Assembly: GCA_029834535.1 (NCBI GenBank)
Contig: JAQMWT010000390.1
Span: forward strand, 186,001-250,000
Direction: 5' to 3'
From: Chrysophaeum taylorii
Taxonomy: Eukaryota > Sar > Pelagophyceae > Pelagomonadales > Pelagomonadaceae
DNA: 64,000 nucleotides
The notes below the pieces were generated by a model. The model did no database searches, was not told the DNA's origin, and saw only the letters and a list, made by a program, of their open reading frames with translations. Shown piece after piece: positions 42,616 through 53,944 of this stretch (within the stretch, counting starts at the first letter, position 1; every line of letters begins with the position of its first letter). A program made the position numbers and the translations under genes.

Positions 42616-43624
42616 TTTCCCTAAGAAAAATGCTGACTGGGGGTTTGAGTCCTTGTTTTTACTCGGCGGAGCCGATGCGCTTTGCTTCCCTACCAGGAGC
42701 TCGCACGACACGCGCCGGATTGCTATTGTCGCGAGAACGCCGTTGTCGCCCACGAAGCGCTCGGCCGTGTGCTGCGACTCGGATGCCGACACGAATCCGT
42801 ATAAGTAGACGACCATATCGGCGAAGGGGAGTTCCTCCCGCCCCTGCCTGGCAGCCTCGCGTGGATGGCCGCCCGCCGCCGACGGGAGCATACACTTGAT
42901 GCCATCGGTGGAGCTTGGGACCGACCGTGCTCACCTTATCTTTATGGCGGTGTGGCGGCCGTCAGTTCTTTCCCAGCTCTAATCGAGCCCCCCGGCGTCG
43001 ACGTCGCTCGCGGGGTGCATTTCGCCGCCGAGCGCGATTATAGGTGGCAGGCAAAAATCTCTGGACTACGCACATGGGGTGCTCGGGAAAAAAAAAGCCC
43101 AACCATCCGTGGGCGGGGGCGCTGCTGTTCCTCGCCGTACTCTACTACGCCCGGGGCCTACGTCATCGTCGCGAGGATGACCGACGGCGGCGGCGGCCAG
43201 ATGCTTGTTGGCCGCCGAGGTGGCGGCGCGCGTCGCGATGGTGATCGGAGTCGCGACTGTCATCATCAGCCCAGTCGTCCGTCCGACGACAACAAACATC
43301 ACACCCGCACATCGTGGAAGTCAGTCGACACATGAGCAGGTATTTTGTTTTCAAAGCCAGGCACACACCGGTTGGTCTCGCGTCGGCGGCCCCAGGCTGT
43401 CTTGACTCTTGCGTCTTGGGAGGGTAGGTTGTCGTCCCAGCAGCAGGGAACGCGTCGTCTTGTTTTGGTCGTCGTGGCGGTTGAGGCGACGACGACCGAC
43501 CCACGAAGGAAACATGTACAAAAAGAAAAAGGAGGGACGCAGCTGGTTCAAGTTGGCCAGCGCAGTAGGTTGAATGTAAGGTCAAACAGCTGGCTTGGCC
43601 AGATCAGTAGCAGATGACCTAAAT
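42616..43624. other. Gene-poor interval
   Basis: One small plus frame near 43074-43244 begins MGCSGKKKPNHPWAGALLFL. That would be a myristoylation-like start followed by a hydrophobic segment, but the frame then becomes Arg-rich and unconvincing. A second hydrophobic stretch lies in another frame at about 43205-43270, so a spliced small membrane protein is possible. Confidence 0.3.
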
Positions 43625-44848
43625 ATGGAAGAGGAGGCATTTGTGGGAGGGCTGCCGCCGCCGCAGCTGGTGCCCACGCAGCCCGCGAGCGGGTTCCGGC
43701 GCGGGAAGTGGACGCCCGAGGAGCAGGATTACGCGGAGCACTTGATCACGAGTTTTACCGCGGGGACGGTCGCGAACTGCGACGAAGGGATTACACTTCG
43801 CGCCTTTCTGGCGCGCGAACTACGATGCGACCGGATGCGAATCTCGAAGAAATTCGCGGGAGCGAGCATCGGGAAGTTGATATTCCGGCGACGGGGCCCG
43901 CCGGACGCGGAGACCGAACGACGGCTGAAAGAACTTCGAGACGCGTTCCAGCGGAGCGTGAGCACGTTCCCCGATTCTTTCACGCTTGGAACGCTCTACC
44001 AAGCGGCCCCCGCGCCCGCCCCCCCGACGGAAGACAAAAAGCCGCCGGCGGCCTCGTTCGTGGCCGAATCGACGGAGGAAGCTTCCTCGTCCGCGCCTCT
44101 GGTGATTCCGGGCCGGGGGGGGGCTCCGCCGCCGCCGCCGCCGCCCCCTCCGGCGCGACAACAACAACAACCACCACCACCGCCAAAGCCCCCGACATAC
44201 CAAGCCGACCAACAGCAACAACAACAACAATACCGACGACCGTACCCCGCGCAAGTCGGGGACGAGTTCCAGAATTTTGTGGCAGTTCCGGCGCACCGAT
44301 GCGTCGCGCAGGACCCGGCGAAGTGGTTCCAGCAACCCCGAACTCCCCCGCTCACCACCGTCATCAATGCCGCGAGTCAGGCGTCCAACTCCCAGCTGCT
44401 CGCGGCGGCGACCTACAACGCGCACAAAGCGCAGCGACAACACGCCCAGCACAAGGATGGCGGAGCGGGCTACGGGTACTTCCACCCCCAGCAGTTCCGG
44501 TACGAAGACGACGACAGAGTCATTACCGACGACAGAGATGGGGCTCTCCTGCGCCGCCAGCTCCTCGCGCAGTGCGCCGCACTCATTCAAAAATCCGCCG
44601 ACGATCGAAGAGACTCGGAACAACAGAAGGACGACGACGAAGAACGTCGCCACCTCAGCCATCACCACGGGATCGCTTCTCTCAAACGATCCTGGAAGGA
44701 GGCCGAGCCCGCCTCGACCTCCAGGCAGCGATGTAACGCCGATCTTCCCTCGGTGGACATCCTCAACGCCGAACTCGACGACGACGACGACGACGACGAC
44801 GCTGCCTTCAATGACTCCCTCAACTTTCTCCTCGGCGAGCACCCCTAA
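43625..44848 (+). CDS. Stramenopile-type RGKW domain protein (putative regulator)
   Basis: A 407-residue protein. Residues about 25-90 contain RRGKWTPEEQDYAEHLI, GITLRAFLARELRCDRMRIS, KKFAGASIGKLIF, a conserved domain I know from many diatom and other heterokont proteins. It looks like a Myb-like helix followed by a MRISKKF signature and is usually unnamed. The rest is low complexity: runs of Pro, Gln (CAA repeats near 44160 and 44215), and a C-terminal acidic DDDDDDDD stretch ending LNFLLGEHP, resembling an activation domain. A transcription-related role is inferred from this layout. The start is the ATG at 43625. Confidence 0.7.
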   Translation: MEEEAFVGGLPPPQLVPTQPASGFRRGKWTPEEQDYAEHLITSFTAGTVANCDEGITLRAFLARELRCDRMRISKKFAGASIGKLIFRRRGPPDAETERRLKELRDAFQRSVSTFPDSFTLGTLYQAAPAPAPPTEDKKPPAASFVAESTEEASSSAPLVIPGRGGAPPPPPPPPPARQQQQPPPPPKPPTYQADQQQQQQQYRRPYPAQVGDEFQNFVAVPAHRCVAQDPAKWFQQPRTPPLTTVINAASQASNSQLLAAATYNAHKAQRQHAQHKDGGAGYGYFHPQQFRYEDDDRVITDDRDGALLRRQLLAQCAALIQKSADDRRDSEQQKDDDEERRHLSHHHGIASLKRSWKEAEPASTSRQRCNADLPSVDILNAELDDDDDDDDAAFNDSLNFLLGEHP

Positions 44849-45360
44849 TTCTTCCTGCGTTGTTGTGCCTCGTCGCCAACCTCTCATGTTCCGCCTCGTC
44901 ACCCCCGTGGCAGGAGGACCTTCACTCCTACGTGACGACGGCCTGTCGGGATCGATCGCTCCAAGGTCCCCGCCGCGTCCTCCTGCGTTTCCTTCTCCTT
45001 CGACGTTCCTATTTTGGTCGAGTCGACGCGGTGCGTTGGTGCACGGCGCACTCCCTGCTGCTTAGAAAAAAAAAAAAAATTATTCCTCACCCCCCCGCCC
45101 CTCTTCGATGACGTCCGCCCATCCGGCGGTAGCCTTATTATAGCAGCTTCTCTCTTATTGTAAGAAGAATATTATGTTGTTCCTTTGGTCTAATTTTTTA
45201 TTTCAACACAGACAGCTCCGTCTCTCTATGTCGTCGTCGTCATCCGAACGAACGAACGAGGGCGCCTTTACACTTTATTATTATTATTATTATTATTATT
45301 AATACAGGGAGTGGCGGCCTGCTCCAGACGCATTGTGGTTTTCGAGAAACACTTGGAGGA

Positions 45361-45435
45361 AGACATTTTCCCACATCCTTCATGCTCCCCACACACACCC
45401 CCCTCTTAGCAGTCGACATTTAAAGACATTTTCCC
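45361..45435 (+). repeat. 51-bp retroposon 3'-end insertion with 12-bp target duplication
   Basis: Positions 45373-45423 are the terminal 51 bp of the dispersed 3'-end family (ACATCCTTCATGCTCCCC to GTCGACATTTAA). They are flanked by AGACATTTTCCC at 45361-45372 and 45424-45435. Confidence 0.85.
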
Positions 45436-45510
45436 TCCTACAACCCACCCACATCCTTCATGCTCCCCACACACACCCCCCCTCTTAGCAGTCGACATTT
45501 AAAGACATTT
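45436..45510 (+). repeat. Second short copy of the same retroposon 3' end
   Basis: TCCTACAACCCACCCACATC through GTCGACATTTAAAGACA, directly behind the previous insertion and joined to an ATTT run. Boundary duplication is ambiguous because the target already contains AGACATTT. Confidence 0.8.
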
Positions 45511-45588
45511 ATTTATTTGTAGGACTTAATTTAATAAAAAAGGTCCCTATTGATTGCAAGCAGCAGCACTTTATACATATCTTGGAAG

Positions 45589-48222
45589 ATGGGGGAGTTC
45601 CCGCCCGTCGACCGGTCGACTTTCGACAGCGAGGCGAGCCTCGGGGACCGGCCGCTGAGCCCGGGGTCCATCTTGCTGTCGGATGACGACGACGAGGACG
45701 AGGATAGGAAAAGGGAATTGGTGTGGCCACGGCCGCGCAGGACATCGATCACCTACAGCCACCAAAGCTCTGGGTGCTGCGAGGAGGTGGCGTCGCAGCA
45801 CGCGGAGCGGCGGCGGGCTTCGGTGACGACGACGGAAGGCTCGACGGCCGCGTATCCTCGTTTATATCTCGGCATGTACACGCTATGCCGCGCGACGCAG
45901 ATGATGGAGCGAGGCGAGGAGCCTCCCCCGACGGCGCTGGTCGAGGCGAGCGGCGTGAACCATTTGTGCCGCGTGTGCGCGACCGGCGGGCGAAGGGATG
46001 TGCTCGCGCACGGGCCGTTGTGGCCCGACGCCGGCGGACCAATGGCCCGCCAAGCCCTCGAGTCCCTGGCTTACAAGCCGGTTTTGCTGGTGGATAGCGT
46101 CGCGACGTGGGGCCGGTGCGCGAGTCTCCTGGATAAGGAAGAAGCGCTCGTCGCGGCGATTCTTCTGAGCGAGGACGCGGCGAAAGAGCCGGGCATCGAC
46201 CAAGCCGCTCGGAACGGAAACATCCCCGTCGTCCTCGTGCAGCCGTGCGACGTGCCTTTTTTTTCGCACGAGTCGCCCGCGTGGGTGTCGATCCGGCTCG
46301 ACTCGAAGCGCAAACTGCTGGAGCGGCGCGCAAAATTCCTCGCGAGACTCGAGGAAGCGCGGGCGCTGCGGGACGTGTGCGGCTTCGAGGCCGAGTTCGA
46401 GGCGCGCCTCGACAAGGCGATGGAGTCGGCGGCCGCGAAGGAATTTCTCGCCGCGTGCCACCGCGGCCACGTCGAGGCGATCGAGATCCTCGAGCAGGCG
46501 GGCGTCGACGCGCGCAAGGTCCGCGACAAGCGCGGACGGTCGGGGCTCATGCTGGCCGCCGCGTGCGGGCGGGTGAAAATTGTCAGGGCGCTGGGGGGCG
46601 AGGGGTGGTGGCTCCACCACCGGCGCGATCGGACCGCGACCTACGAGGAGCTCGAGGAGGCTCGCGAGGAGCAGGTCGACTACGTCAACGACGCCGACAA
46701 CGAGGGCCGGACGGCCGTGATGCACGCCGTGCTACGGAACGAGGTGCGCGCCTTGGACGCGCTCCTGACGACGACGACAACGAGGGCGTCGTGCCTCGCC
46801 AACCCGCGCCTCGCCGACTCGCAGAACGTGACGCCCCTCGAGCGCGCGATCAAGCGCGGCTTTTCGGAAGCGGCGATCCAGCTGCTCGCGCGCGGCGCGT
46901 GGGAAGACGACCACGGGATCCGGCCGCGCGCGGCGAGGTCGGCCTACCGCACGGCCGTCGACAAGGGCATGGACGACGTCGTGCGCGCTCTATACGCGGC
47001 GCAGGTCGAGGCGGCCGCCGACGGCGACTCGGGCGAGCTTCCGGGGTTCGCGTTGTTGTACGCGATTCGCGAGAAAAAAATGGGCTGCGTCGACGCGCTC
47101 CTCGACTCTGGAATTCGCCGATCGAGCACGCGCCAGGCCGTCGTCAACTTGTGCGACGCCAACTATCGCGACCCCGACGACGGCCGCACCCCTTTAATCG
47201 AAGCTGCCGTCCTCGGCGACGCGGTGCTCGTCAAAAAGCTCGCGCGCTACGTCTCGGGCTGGCCCGACCCGTGGTTTGGCGGCGAGCGACTCGTCGACCT
47301 CGACTGCGCCGACGCCGAGGGGTTGACGGCGCTCATGCACGCCGCCGCGCGCGGCTTCGACGACGTGTCGCGCGCCTTGTGCCGCGATAACGACCACCGC
47401 CTCGAGACGAACAAAAAAAGCGTCGCCGAGGGACGCACGGCGCTCCACTTCGCCGCGCACTCGGACGTCGAGCAGCCCGCCATCGTCCGAGACCTCTGCG
47501 TCTACGCCAAGGCGGACGTCGACGCCCGCGACAATTGGGATCAGACGCCGCTCCACCTCGGCGCCGACCGCAAGAATGCCGCCGTCGTCAAGGAGCTTCT
47601 CATGCAAAACGCCAACGTCTACGCGCTCGACGCCGCCGGGAATACGCCGCTCCATCTCGCCGCCCGCGTCGGAGCCAAGTCTGTTGTGGCTATTTTGCTC
47701 CAGAACGGCGCGCGTCTCGACGCTCCGAATTACTATTGGGACACGCCGCTCCACGTCGCGATTCTCCTGCATCACACGATCGACCTCAACTTGGACTTGA
47801 GGAGGAGGACGACAACGCGTTGTCGTTATCCTCGCGACGAGATGGTCGAAGACGAGGAGGAGGACCTCCTCTTCAACGCGTCGTCTTCGTCGCGAGTGTC
47901 CCCGACGACGACGGCGTCTCCGTCTCCCACCACCACCTCGTCCGCGACGCCGGACGAGCGAAAGCGCGAGAAGGCCGTCGAGAAGCTGGAGCGCGGGCAG
48001 TATACGGGGGTCGTCGAGCAGCTGCTGCAGCACAAGGCCAACCTCAAGTTGGCGAACCGCGACGGCCTCGAGGCTTTCTCCGACCCGCTCATGCAGCAGT
48101 ACTTTTCGCTCAAAGAGCACGCGCTGAACCGCCTCGTCGACCGCCGCAAGACCTGGATGCGCATCCTCCGGCTCAAGACGGCGTGCTGGCGATGCCTTCG
48201 GCACTTTCTTCTTCTTCTTCGA

Positions 48223-48257
<35 letters not shown>

Positions 48258-51200
48258 TTTGCCGCCAGGCGAAGGCGGCGCCCCCCATAGGAAGAACAAG
48301 AATACGAGTCATGGGTTGGCTTTCTCCTCGACGACGACGACGACGACGACGACGGAAACGCGGCGCCGCCGGAGCGGGACGAGTGGCACCACGTTTACCG
48401 CCAGCAGCAGCCCGTTCTCCGAGCGCAGCTACAGGCACCACCTGATTTCGCGCGCCGCGAGCGTCATGAACGTGGGCGGCGGCGTGCTGGTGCGCGAGAC
48501 CACCCGGACGACGACCGCGGACGACGACGTCCACGGCGGCTCGGACCTGGGTCAGATCCGCGTGCAGCGCGCCGTCGGCGCCGTCTGGCAACGCGAGGTG
48601 GTGCCGTCGATGCGGCGGGGACTGCTGCTTTCGTTCGCGAACGCGTGCTGCCTCGCGGCCCTCGCGACGCGCGTCGCGAGCGGCGGGTCGTCCGAAGCCC
48701 CGTCGCAGAGCGAGCTCTCGACGGGGCTTCGGAGGCTCTTCGAGGAGGAAGGTCCCGCGGCCGCCAGATCGTCTGCTGCAATCGGGTTCGAGGAAATCAA
48801 GACAAAGGAGGACTGGTACGAGTTCATGCGCACGACCTTTTATCTGGCGTTGAAGACGGGCGAAGCCCCGCACCAGTGGCGCGGGGGAGCATCTTTCCCG
48901 CTCGACCAGCCGATTGGCCAGACGACGCCGGAAAACCGGACCTTCCTCTCCGAGTTCGGGCTCCTCGTGGGCGCCGTGCGCGTGCAGCAGTGGCGGTCCG
49001 ACCCGACGCTCTGCGAAGTTCCCTCGCGCTACGACGGGACAGTGCGCTACTGCTACCGGTCGTCGACGACGCAGCTTTTCTCGAGGTCGCCGTACTCTGT
49101 CGGGATCAAACACGAAGACGAAAACGACGAGGTTGATGTCTCTGCGGCGTTTCGGTGGCGGAGCGGGCGCGAGCTGCGAAGGGCGGGCGTCTCGCACCGG
49201 CTCCGCCTGGGTTACTTCCCGGCGGGCGGGTTCGCGCTGGACCTCGCCGCGACGAGCGTCTCGCCGTCGGTGTTCGCCAAGCTCGAAAGTTTCGGATGGA
49301 TCGACGCCGCGACCCGCGCCGTCGCCGTCGAGCTGACGGCGTACTCGGCAAACACAAACCTATTTTACCACGCCACGCTCGGTCTCGAGTTTCCGGCGGC
49401 GGGGGGCGGCGGAGTTCCGCGTTTTTCTTTGGATGTCGCGCGACTCTTTCCGTACGATCGTCCCGACGGCGTGCTCGCGTTGGAAGGGGTGTGCGGGCTC
49501 TTCGCCCTCTGGGTGTTGTGGCGCCTCGTCGAGCGGGTGAAGAACGACTTCTTGTTCGTCAATCCCTGGACGGCGATGGACCTGGCGTTGACGGTGCTGT
49601 TCGGCGCCTACGTTGGCACGCGACTCGGCCAGCTCGCGCTCGCGGCGCGCGTCGACGACTGGACGACCCGGGACGCGGCAGTCTCCGTCGCGCGGCCCAT
49701 GGCTGCTGCGAAAAGGAATATCGTTTTCTTGTCCGCGCTCTGCTGGGTCGCGTGGTTCCGAGTCGTCGAGTTCTTGCGGATATGGAAGCGCGCGGCGATC
49801 CTCGTCTTGGACATCACCGCGATGACGGGCGACCTCGCCGTCTTCGTGGTTCTGCTCGGCGTCGTCTGCATGGCCTTCGCCTCTGCCTCCCACGTCCTCC
49901 GCGCGTGGTACGACGCCAAGTACGCGACCGCCTTGAACTCGATGGGCTACGCGATGGGCGCCGCCTTTGGCGAAATTAGTTACTCGGAACTTTTGACTTC
50001 GGACGACGAGGAGACCGTCTCCAAGGGTCTCGCCCTCCTCTACGTCCTGATCGTGCTCTTGTTGTTGATGAACATGTTGGTGGCCGTCCTCATCGACCAG
50101 AAAACGACGCGCTCGCACGTCGAGAAGCGCTGGTGCTTGATCCGCCTCGAGATGATCCGCGCGCGCCGCGCGAAATCATCTTCGCGCCGGCGCCCGCGGC
50201 TCGAGAACGACCGGGACGTCGCGCTCCTCCGCAAGCTCGAGCAGCGCGTCCACGAGGAGATGCGCGGCAGTCCAATAACAACAACAACAACAACAACAAC
50301 AACAAAAACAAAAGCAAGAGGACCCGGAGACGATGTGGCGGTTGCGCCGCCATCATATCGCGACGACGACTACGACTACGACGACGAGGACCTCGAGAGG
50401 CTCCACCGCGACTGCCTCGGCTTGTGCGACCGCGTCTTGCGCTCCGAGGAGCCGACGACGACGACGACGCCGGAGTTCGCGCGGCGCGCCAAGTTTTTGT
50501 ACCCCGAGCTGACCTTCTTCGAGGACCCCGAGGAGCTCGACGCGAAGATCCGGAGTTTCCGGCTCGTCGCCGTCGCGTGCGGCCAAGACTGGGAAGGCTT
50601 CCGGAAATACTCGGACCTCGAGGAGGAGGACTTGAAATTTATCACCGAAAATCTCAAGGTTTCGAGCGCGCGAGAGCTCGACGCCGCGTTCGCGACCCTC
50701 GCCATCGCCAACCTCGGCAAGATCCGCGGCTTCGCGGACTACGTCGAAACGCAGGCCCACGCGCGATCGGTCGACCACGACGTTACGGTCGCGAACGCGC
50801 TCGTCGCCTGCCCGCATCTCCTCAAGAGCTACGAGCGCCTCGCGAGGTGCGACCCCGAGGCCGCCGCAGCCGTCAAGCACGCGGCCTGCGGCTTTAATCT
50901 GGGACAGTTCGTTCAGGGCGAGAGCGTGGCGGCGTCGCTGCGGACCGCCGCCGAGGCCTCGCCCTTCGCGCTTCGCCTCGCGCTCCTCGACCGCCTTTCG
51001 CGCATCCCGTCCTGCTTCGAAAGGCGCGTCTTTCAAGACGTAAGGGAGGCCTGCGAGGCTCTTCTCCTCCAATTGCGCGACGTCCACCAAATATACGACG
51101 CCTATTTTTCCGAGCGCGCCCGTCGCCTCCGAGTTCCGCGGGACATCGTCCGACTCGCGGCGATGTGCCGCGTCTCCACGAAAGCAGAAGCGCGACCTCT

Positions 51201-51750
51201 CCTCGCCGCCTTCGACGCGCTCCACCGCGAGGACCGCGACCTCCTGCGCTCGGAGCTTGCCAAAACCGGAACAGACGACTGGGCCATCCTCGTCCGGTAC
51301 GCTCCGGGCTTTCTCGCCGCCGTCGCCAAACTCGAACCCTCCTCGACGACGCCGCGAGAGGAAGGACAAGTTGCGGCGTACGCCTGCGCGCTCCAGACCC
51401 TCGTCCAGCTCTACGTCAAGGCCAGGCGACTCGTCGCGGACCATTCGGGCGCGGGCGTCTACACGCTCTCCGTCCGCGACCTCGAGATTCTGGCGACCTG
51501 CTTGAACGAGACCCGCGGCACCGTCGCCGACTTCCGCGAGAAGGCCGCCTTCACGATCGAACACACGGGGAACGAGGGTTACGTCACCCTCAAAAACCAC
51601 CGCAGCCTCTACCGCGCGCGGAGCCTCAGAACCCGCCTCGAAAAGCGCCGCGACTTTGCCGCCGCCAACAACAGGCCCGCCTCGCCCGTCAGGCGGCGGC
51701 GCCGCCAGCGGCCTCCTCCTCCTCCTCCTCCTCCTCCTCCTCGTTATTAA
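45589..51750 (+). CDS. Giant ankyrin-repeat / polycystin (PKD2-like TRPP) cation channel
   Basis: A single 2053-residue exon. Residues 1-280 are an unrecognised N-terminal region with an alpha/beta segment (KPVLLVDSVATWGRC, IPVVLVQPCDVPFF). Residues about 285-725 are ankyrin repeats. After a low-complexity linker (Ser run from AGC repeats near 48230) comes a first membrane helix (LLLSFANACCLAALA, about 1010). Then a polycystin extracellular domain follows (NRTFLSEFGLLVGAVRV; GWIDAATRAVAVELTAYSAN near 1237; LEFPAAGGGGVP). Five more helices S2-S6 are at about 1297, 1329, 1377, 1413 and 1479, with a pore segment GYAMGAAFGEISYSELL near 1450. The C-terminal about 550 residues are helical, partly coiled coil, with no known domain. 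PKD2 channels pass Ca2+ and other cations, often in cilia. Ankyrin repeats are typical of TRPA/TRPC/TRPV, not TRPP, so the fusion is unusual. The start is the ATG at 45589. Confidence 0.9.
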
Positions 51751-51757
51751 GTATCTC

Positions 51758-52663
51758 TTATACTGCGCCGAGGCACCGCTTGGTGAGCTCGTAGACGCCG
51801 AAGTAGATGGTGGTGAACGGCATGAGCCAGGCGACGCGGGCCGCCGAGCCCGCGAGCAAAGCCTGCGGCCCCGAGTCGCGGATGAGAATTTTCCCGATCG
51901 CCAGGGGTCCCTCGAAAGTGCCCTTGGCGGCCGTCATCATCCGAGTTTTTATGACGTCGAGCGGGTTGGTCGCCAAGCCGACGACGCCGCCCGTGACGGC
52001 CGCGGCTAGAAGCTCGTTCGTCGTCGTCGTCGCCGCGCTCAAGCGGTTCGCGACGCCCTTCAGGAGGTCGTACAACCCGAGCTCGAGCATCGTGTACGGC
52101 ACGTCCCGGAACAGCGTGGCGCCGTAACCCGTATACAAAGCGCGCGGACCTTCGGTAGAGAGCAGCGTCCTAATCCCGACCGCGAGCCCGGGGTACACCC
52201 CCGCTTGCAGGCGCTGCTTGAGGAGTTCGCCAGGGACCAAAACCACCGAACAGGCCACAAAGGCGACGGCAGCGCACGCAAACCTCGACGCCGGTATCCA
52301 CTCCTCCGACACTCGGCCTTCGCACCACCGCTTGGTCGTCTCGTAGGCCGCAAACTTCACAGCGCCGCTCAACCCGTCGGCGACGGCGTACGGCACCACA
52401 CCCTCGTAGAACGCGGGCAGCCCTTTCTGCGATATGCTCCGGATGGCCGCCCCAACCCCCAGCCCCGACGCCTGCTGCACCGTCTTCACCGTGTCGACAG
52501 GGTGCATCGCCACGTCCCCGGCGACGGTCGCGACGGCACCCGCGACCATCGCATCCACCAACTCGAGCGACCCGCCGCCGCGCGCCACCACCGCATCCGA
52601 GACAACGTGCCGTTGCCGCTGGAAAGCAGCGACCGTCGTCACGACGACAACGGCGACCAACAT
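51758..52663 (-). CDS. Mitochondrial-carrier-family protein, probably plastid-targeted
   Basis: A 301-residue carrier with the three-fold repeat, each starting with the Px[D/E]xx[K/R] signature: PVDTVKT (about 57), PGELLKQRLQ (about 150) and PLDVIKTRM (about 235). The second signature is altered (PGELLK). The extra N-terminus MLVAVVVVTTVAAFQRQRH is a hydrophobic signal with an Ala-Phe step, which in heterokonts marks plastid rather than mitochondrial import. General similarity is to S-adenosylmethionine carriers, but the substrate cannot be fixed from sequence alone. It converges on the channel gene with 7 bp between stop codons. Confidence 0.85.
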   Translation of the reverse strand: MLVAVVVVTTVAAFQRQRHVVSDAVVARGGGSLELVDAMVAGAVATVAGDVAMHPVDTVKTVQQASGLGVGAAIRSISQKGLPAFYEGVVPYAVADGLSGAVKFAAYETTKRWCEGRVSEEWIPASRFACAAVAFVACSVVLVPGELLKQRLQAGVYPGLAVGIRTLLSTEGPRALYTGYGATLFRDVPYTMLELGLYDLLKGVANRLSAATTTTNELLAAAVTGGVVGLATNPLDVIKTRMMTAAKGTFEGPLAIGKILIRDSGPQALLAGSAARVAWLMPFTTIYFGVYELTKRCLGAV

Positions 52664-52714
52664 CAACTCAGGTCCGTTGCCTACGAACGAACGAAGATAT
52701 CATTAGGGTTTATA

Positions 52715-53055
52715 CAAGTGCAGGCCAGTAAGTTCACCTATCTCTAACCCCAGCAAGTTCAGGTCTGGTCCCAGTAAGCTCACCTAGTCCCAATCTCTAA
52801 CCCCAGTAAGTTCGGCGTAAGCCCACTCGTGCTCACACCCACTCACCCCACTCTCCTTCGAGCTCGTCGCTCTCGCCTCCGCCAATCTACGCTGCTTTGA
52901 TCCGCACGCGCCGCTAACCTTTGAGTTTACTCTAAAACCCCCAGTAAGTTCACCTGGTCCCAGTAATTTCACCTGGTCACTATATTCACCTATCCCAATC
53001 TCAAACCCCAGTAAGTTCACCTGGCCCCAGTATGTTCACCTACAGTGCGCGTGTA
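52715..53055 (-). repeat. AGGTGAACTTACTGGG motif array, copy B
   Basis: Inverted counterpart of 17430-17760: repeated CCAGTAAGTTCACCT around the core at 52835-52935. It is attached to helicase remnant B. Confidence 0.8.
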
Positions 53056-53680
53056 GACGCCAGGAGGGGGCTTATCGGTATTGCGGAGCACGTGTGAGGT
53101 AGGGTGGAGTCGTCGACTCAGAAGAGCATATCTCCTCGGGGTTGCCGATCGACAGAGAGCCACGTAGAGCTGGACGTGACAGAAGACGGGCTTGTGGGCA
53201 AGAGGACGCCGACCTCGCGGGGCGTCTGGCCCTGGCTCTTGGTGATCGTTTGGCGTCGGCGGGCCTTACGGGATACAGGTTGGAGGAGCCTCGGTGACAA
53301 CGACGCGATCGATCATGTATCTGGTACCATTGCAGTGGCCGTACGACGGGTCGAGGTTGCGAAGACTTTAAGCTCGCGATCAAAGTCAGCATGCCGTTGG
53401 TTGTCAGGGAGTTGAAAACTCGACTGTAAAGAGCGAGGCGTCGGCTTCCGACCCAACCTAGTCGGCCGAAAAGAACTCCGACGCCTCGTCTTCGGGAAAA
53501 AAAGGCCGCGGTCATGCGCGCGTTGTCAGCATCGACAACATCGTTTCGACGGGGCGTGAGAGTGGCGCGCTGAAAGAGCCGCCGCGGGTCGTGGAAATAG
53601 TCTGCGAGGTCGCCCGCCGTAGACGGCTTGGAGGATCAATGTCTGCCTCGCGGGCCAACCTGATCCTTACCCTAAATCGA
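53056..53680 (-). pseudogene. Helitron-type PIF1 helicase remnant, copy B
   Basis: Minus-strand copy of 16790-17430, beginning after the shared CTCGATTTAGGGTAAGGATC. It includes TTFHDPRR-equivalent, FNSLTTNGM and KSQGQTPREVGVL segments in several frames. By eye it is about 90% similar to copy A, with different small indels, so both descend from one element and decayed independently. Confidence 0.8.
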
Positions 53681-53689
53681 GGGACAAAC

Positions 53690-53925
53690 CAGGCCCGTCC
53701 TCTCTTCGCCTGCCCCACGCCTCGGCGATGACCCCGACTAGGTCCCGCGTACTTATCTCCGCCCGTCAGGCACATTCCTCATACCCCACAAACCCACCCA
53801 CATCCTTCATGCTCCCCACACACACCCCCCTCTTAGCAGTCGACATTTGCAGACAAACAAACAGACTTCATGCTCCCCACACACACCCCCCTCTTAGCAG
53901 TCGACATTTAAACACAGAAGAAGAA
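53690..53925 (+). repeat. Two retroposon 3' ends
   Basis: 53705-53850 carries the GCCTGCCCCACGCCTCGGCG to GTCGACATTT form; 53870-53915 is a short copy (TTCATGCTCCCC to GACATTTAAA). Between them is a CAAACAAACAGA tail. Confidence 0.75.
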
Positions 53926-53944
53926 CCCAGCTCCTAAATAAATA

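Larger units (their letters stand above)
44849..45588. other. Intergenic interval with retroposon copies and (TTA)n
   Basis: A (TTA)n microsatellite at 45278-45301 and two short retroposon insertions; otherwise no gene. Confidence 0.6.

Noticed and set aside
42865-43335. 156-codon frame, plus strand
   Set aside because: No domain, mixed composition, overlaps several equally long alternatives; only a small MGCSGKKK-starting frame is mentioned, with low confidence.
47194-49197. 667-codon open frame, minus strand
   Set aside because: Antisense to the ankyrin-polycystin channel; Arg-rich, no domain. The same holds for the 415-codon frame at 50353-51600.
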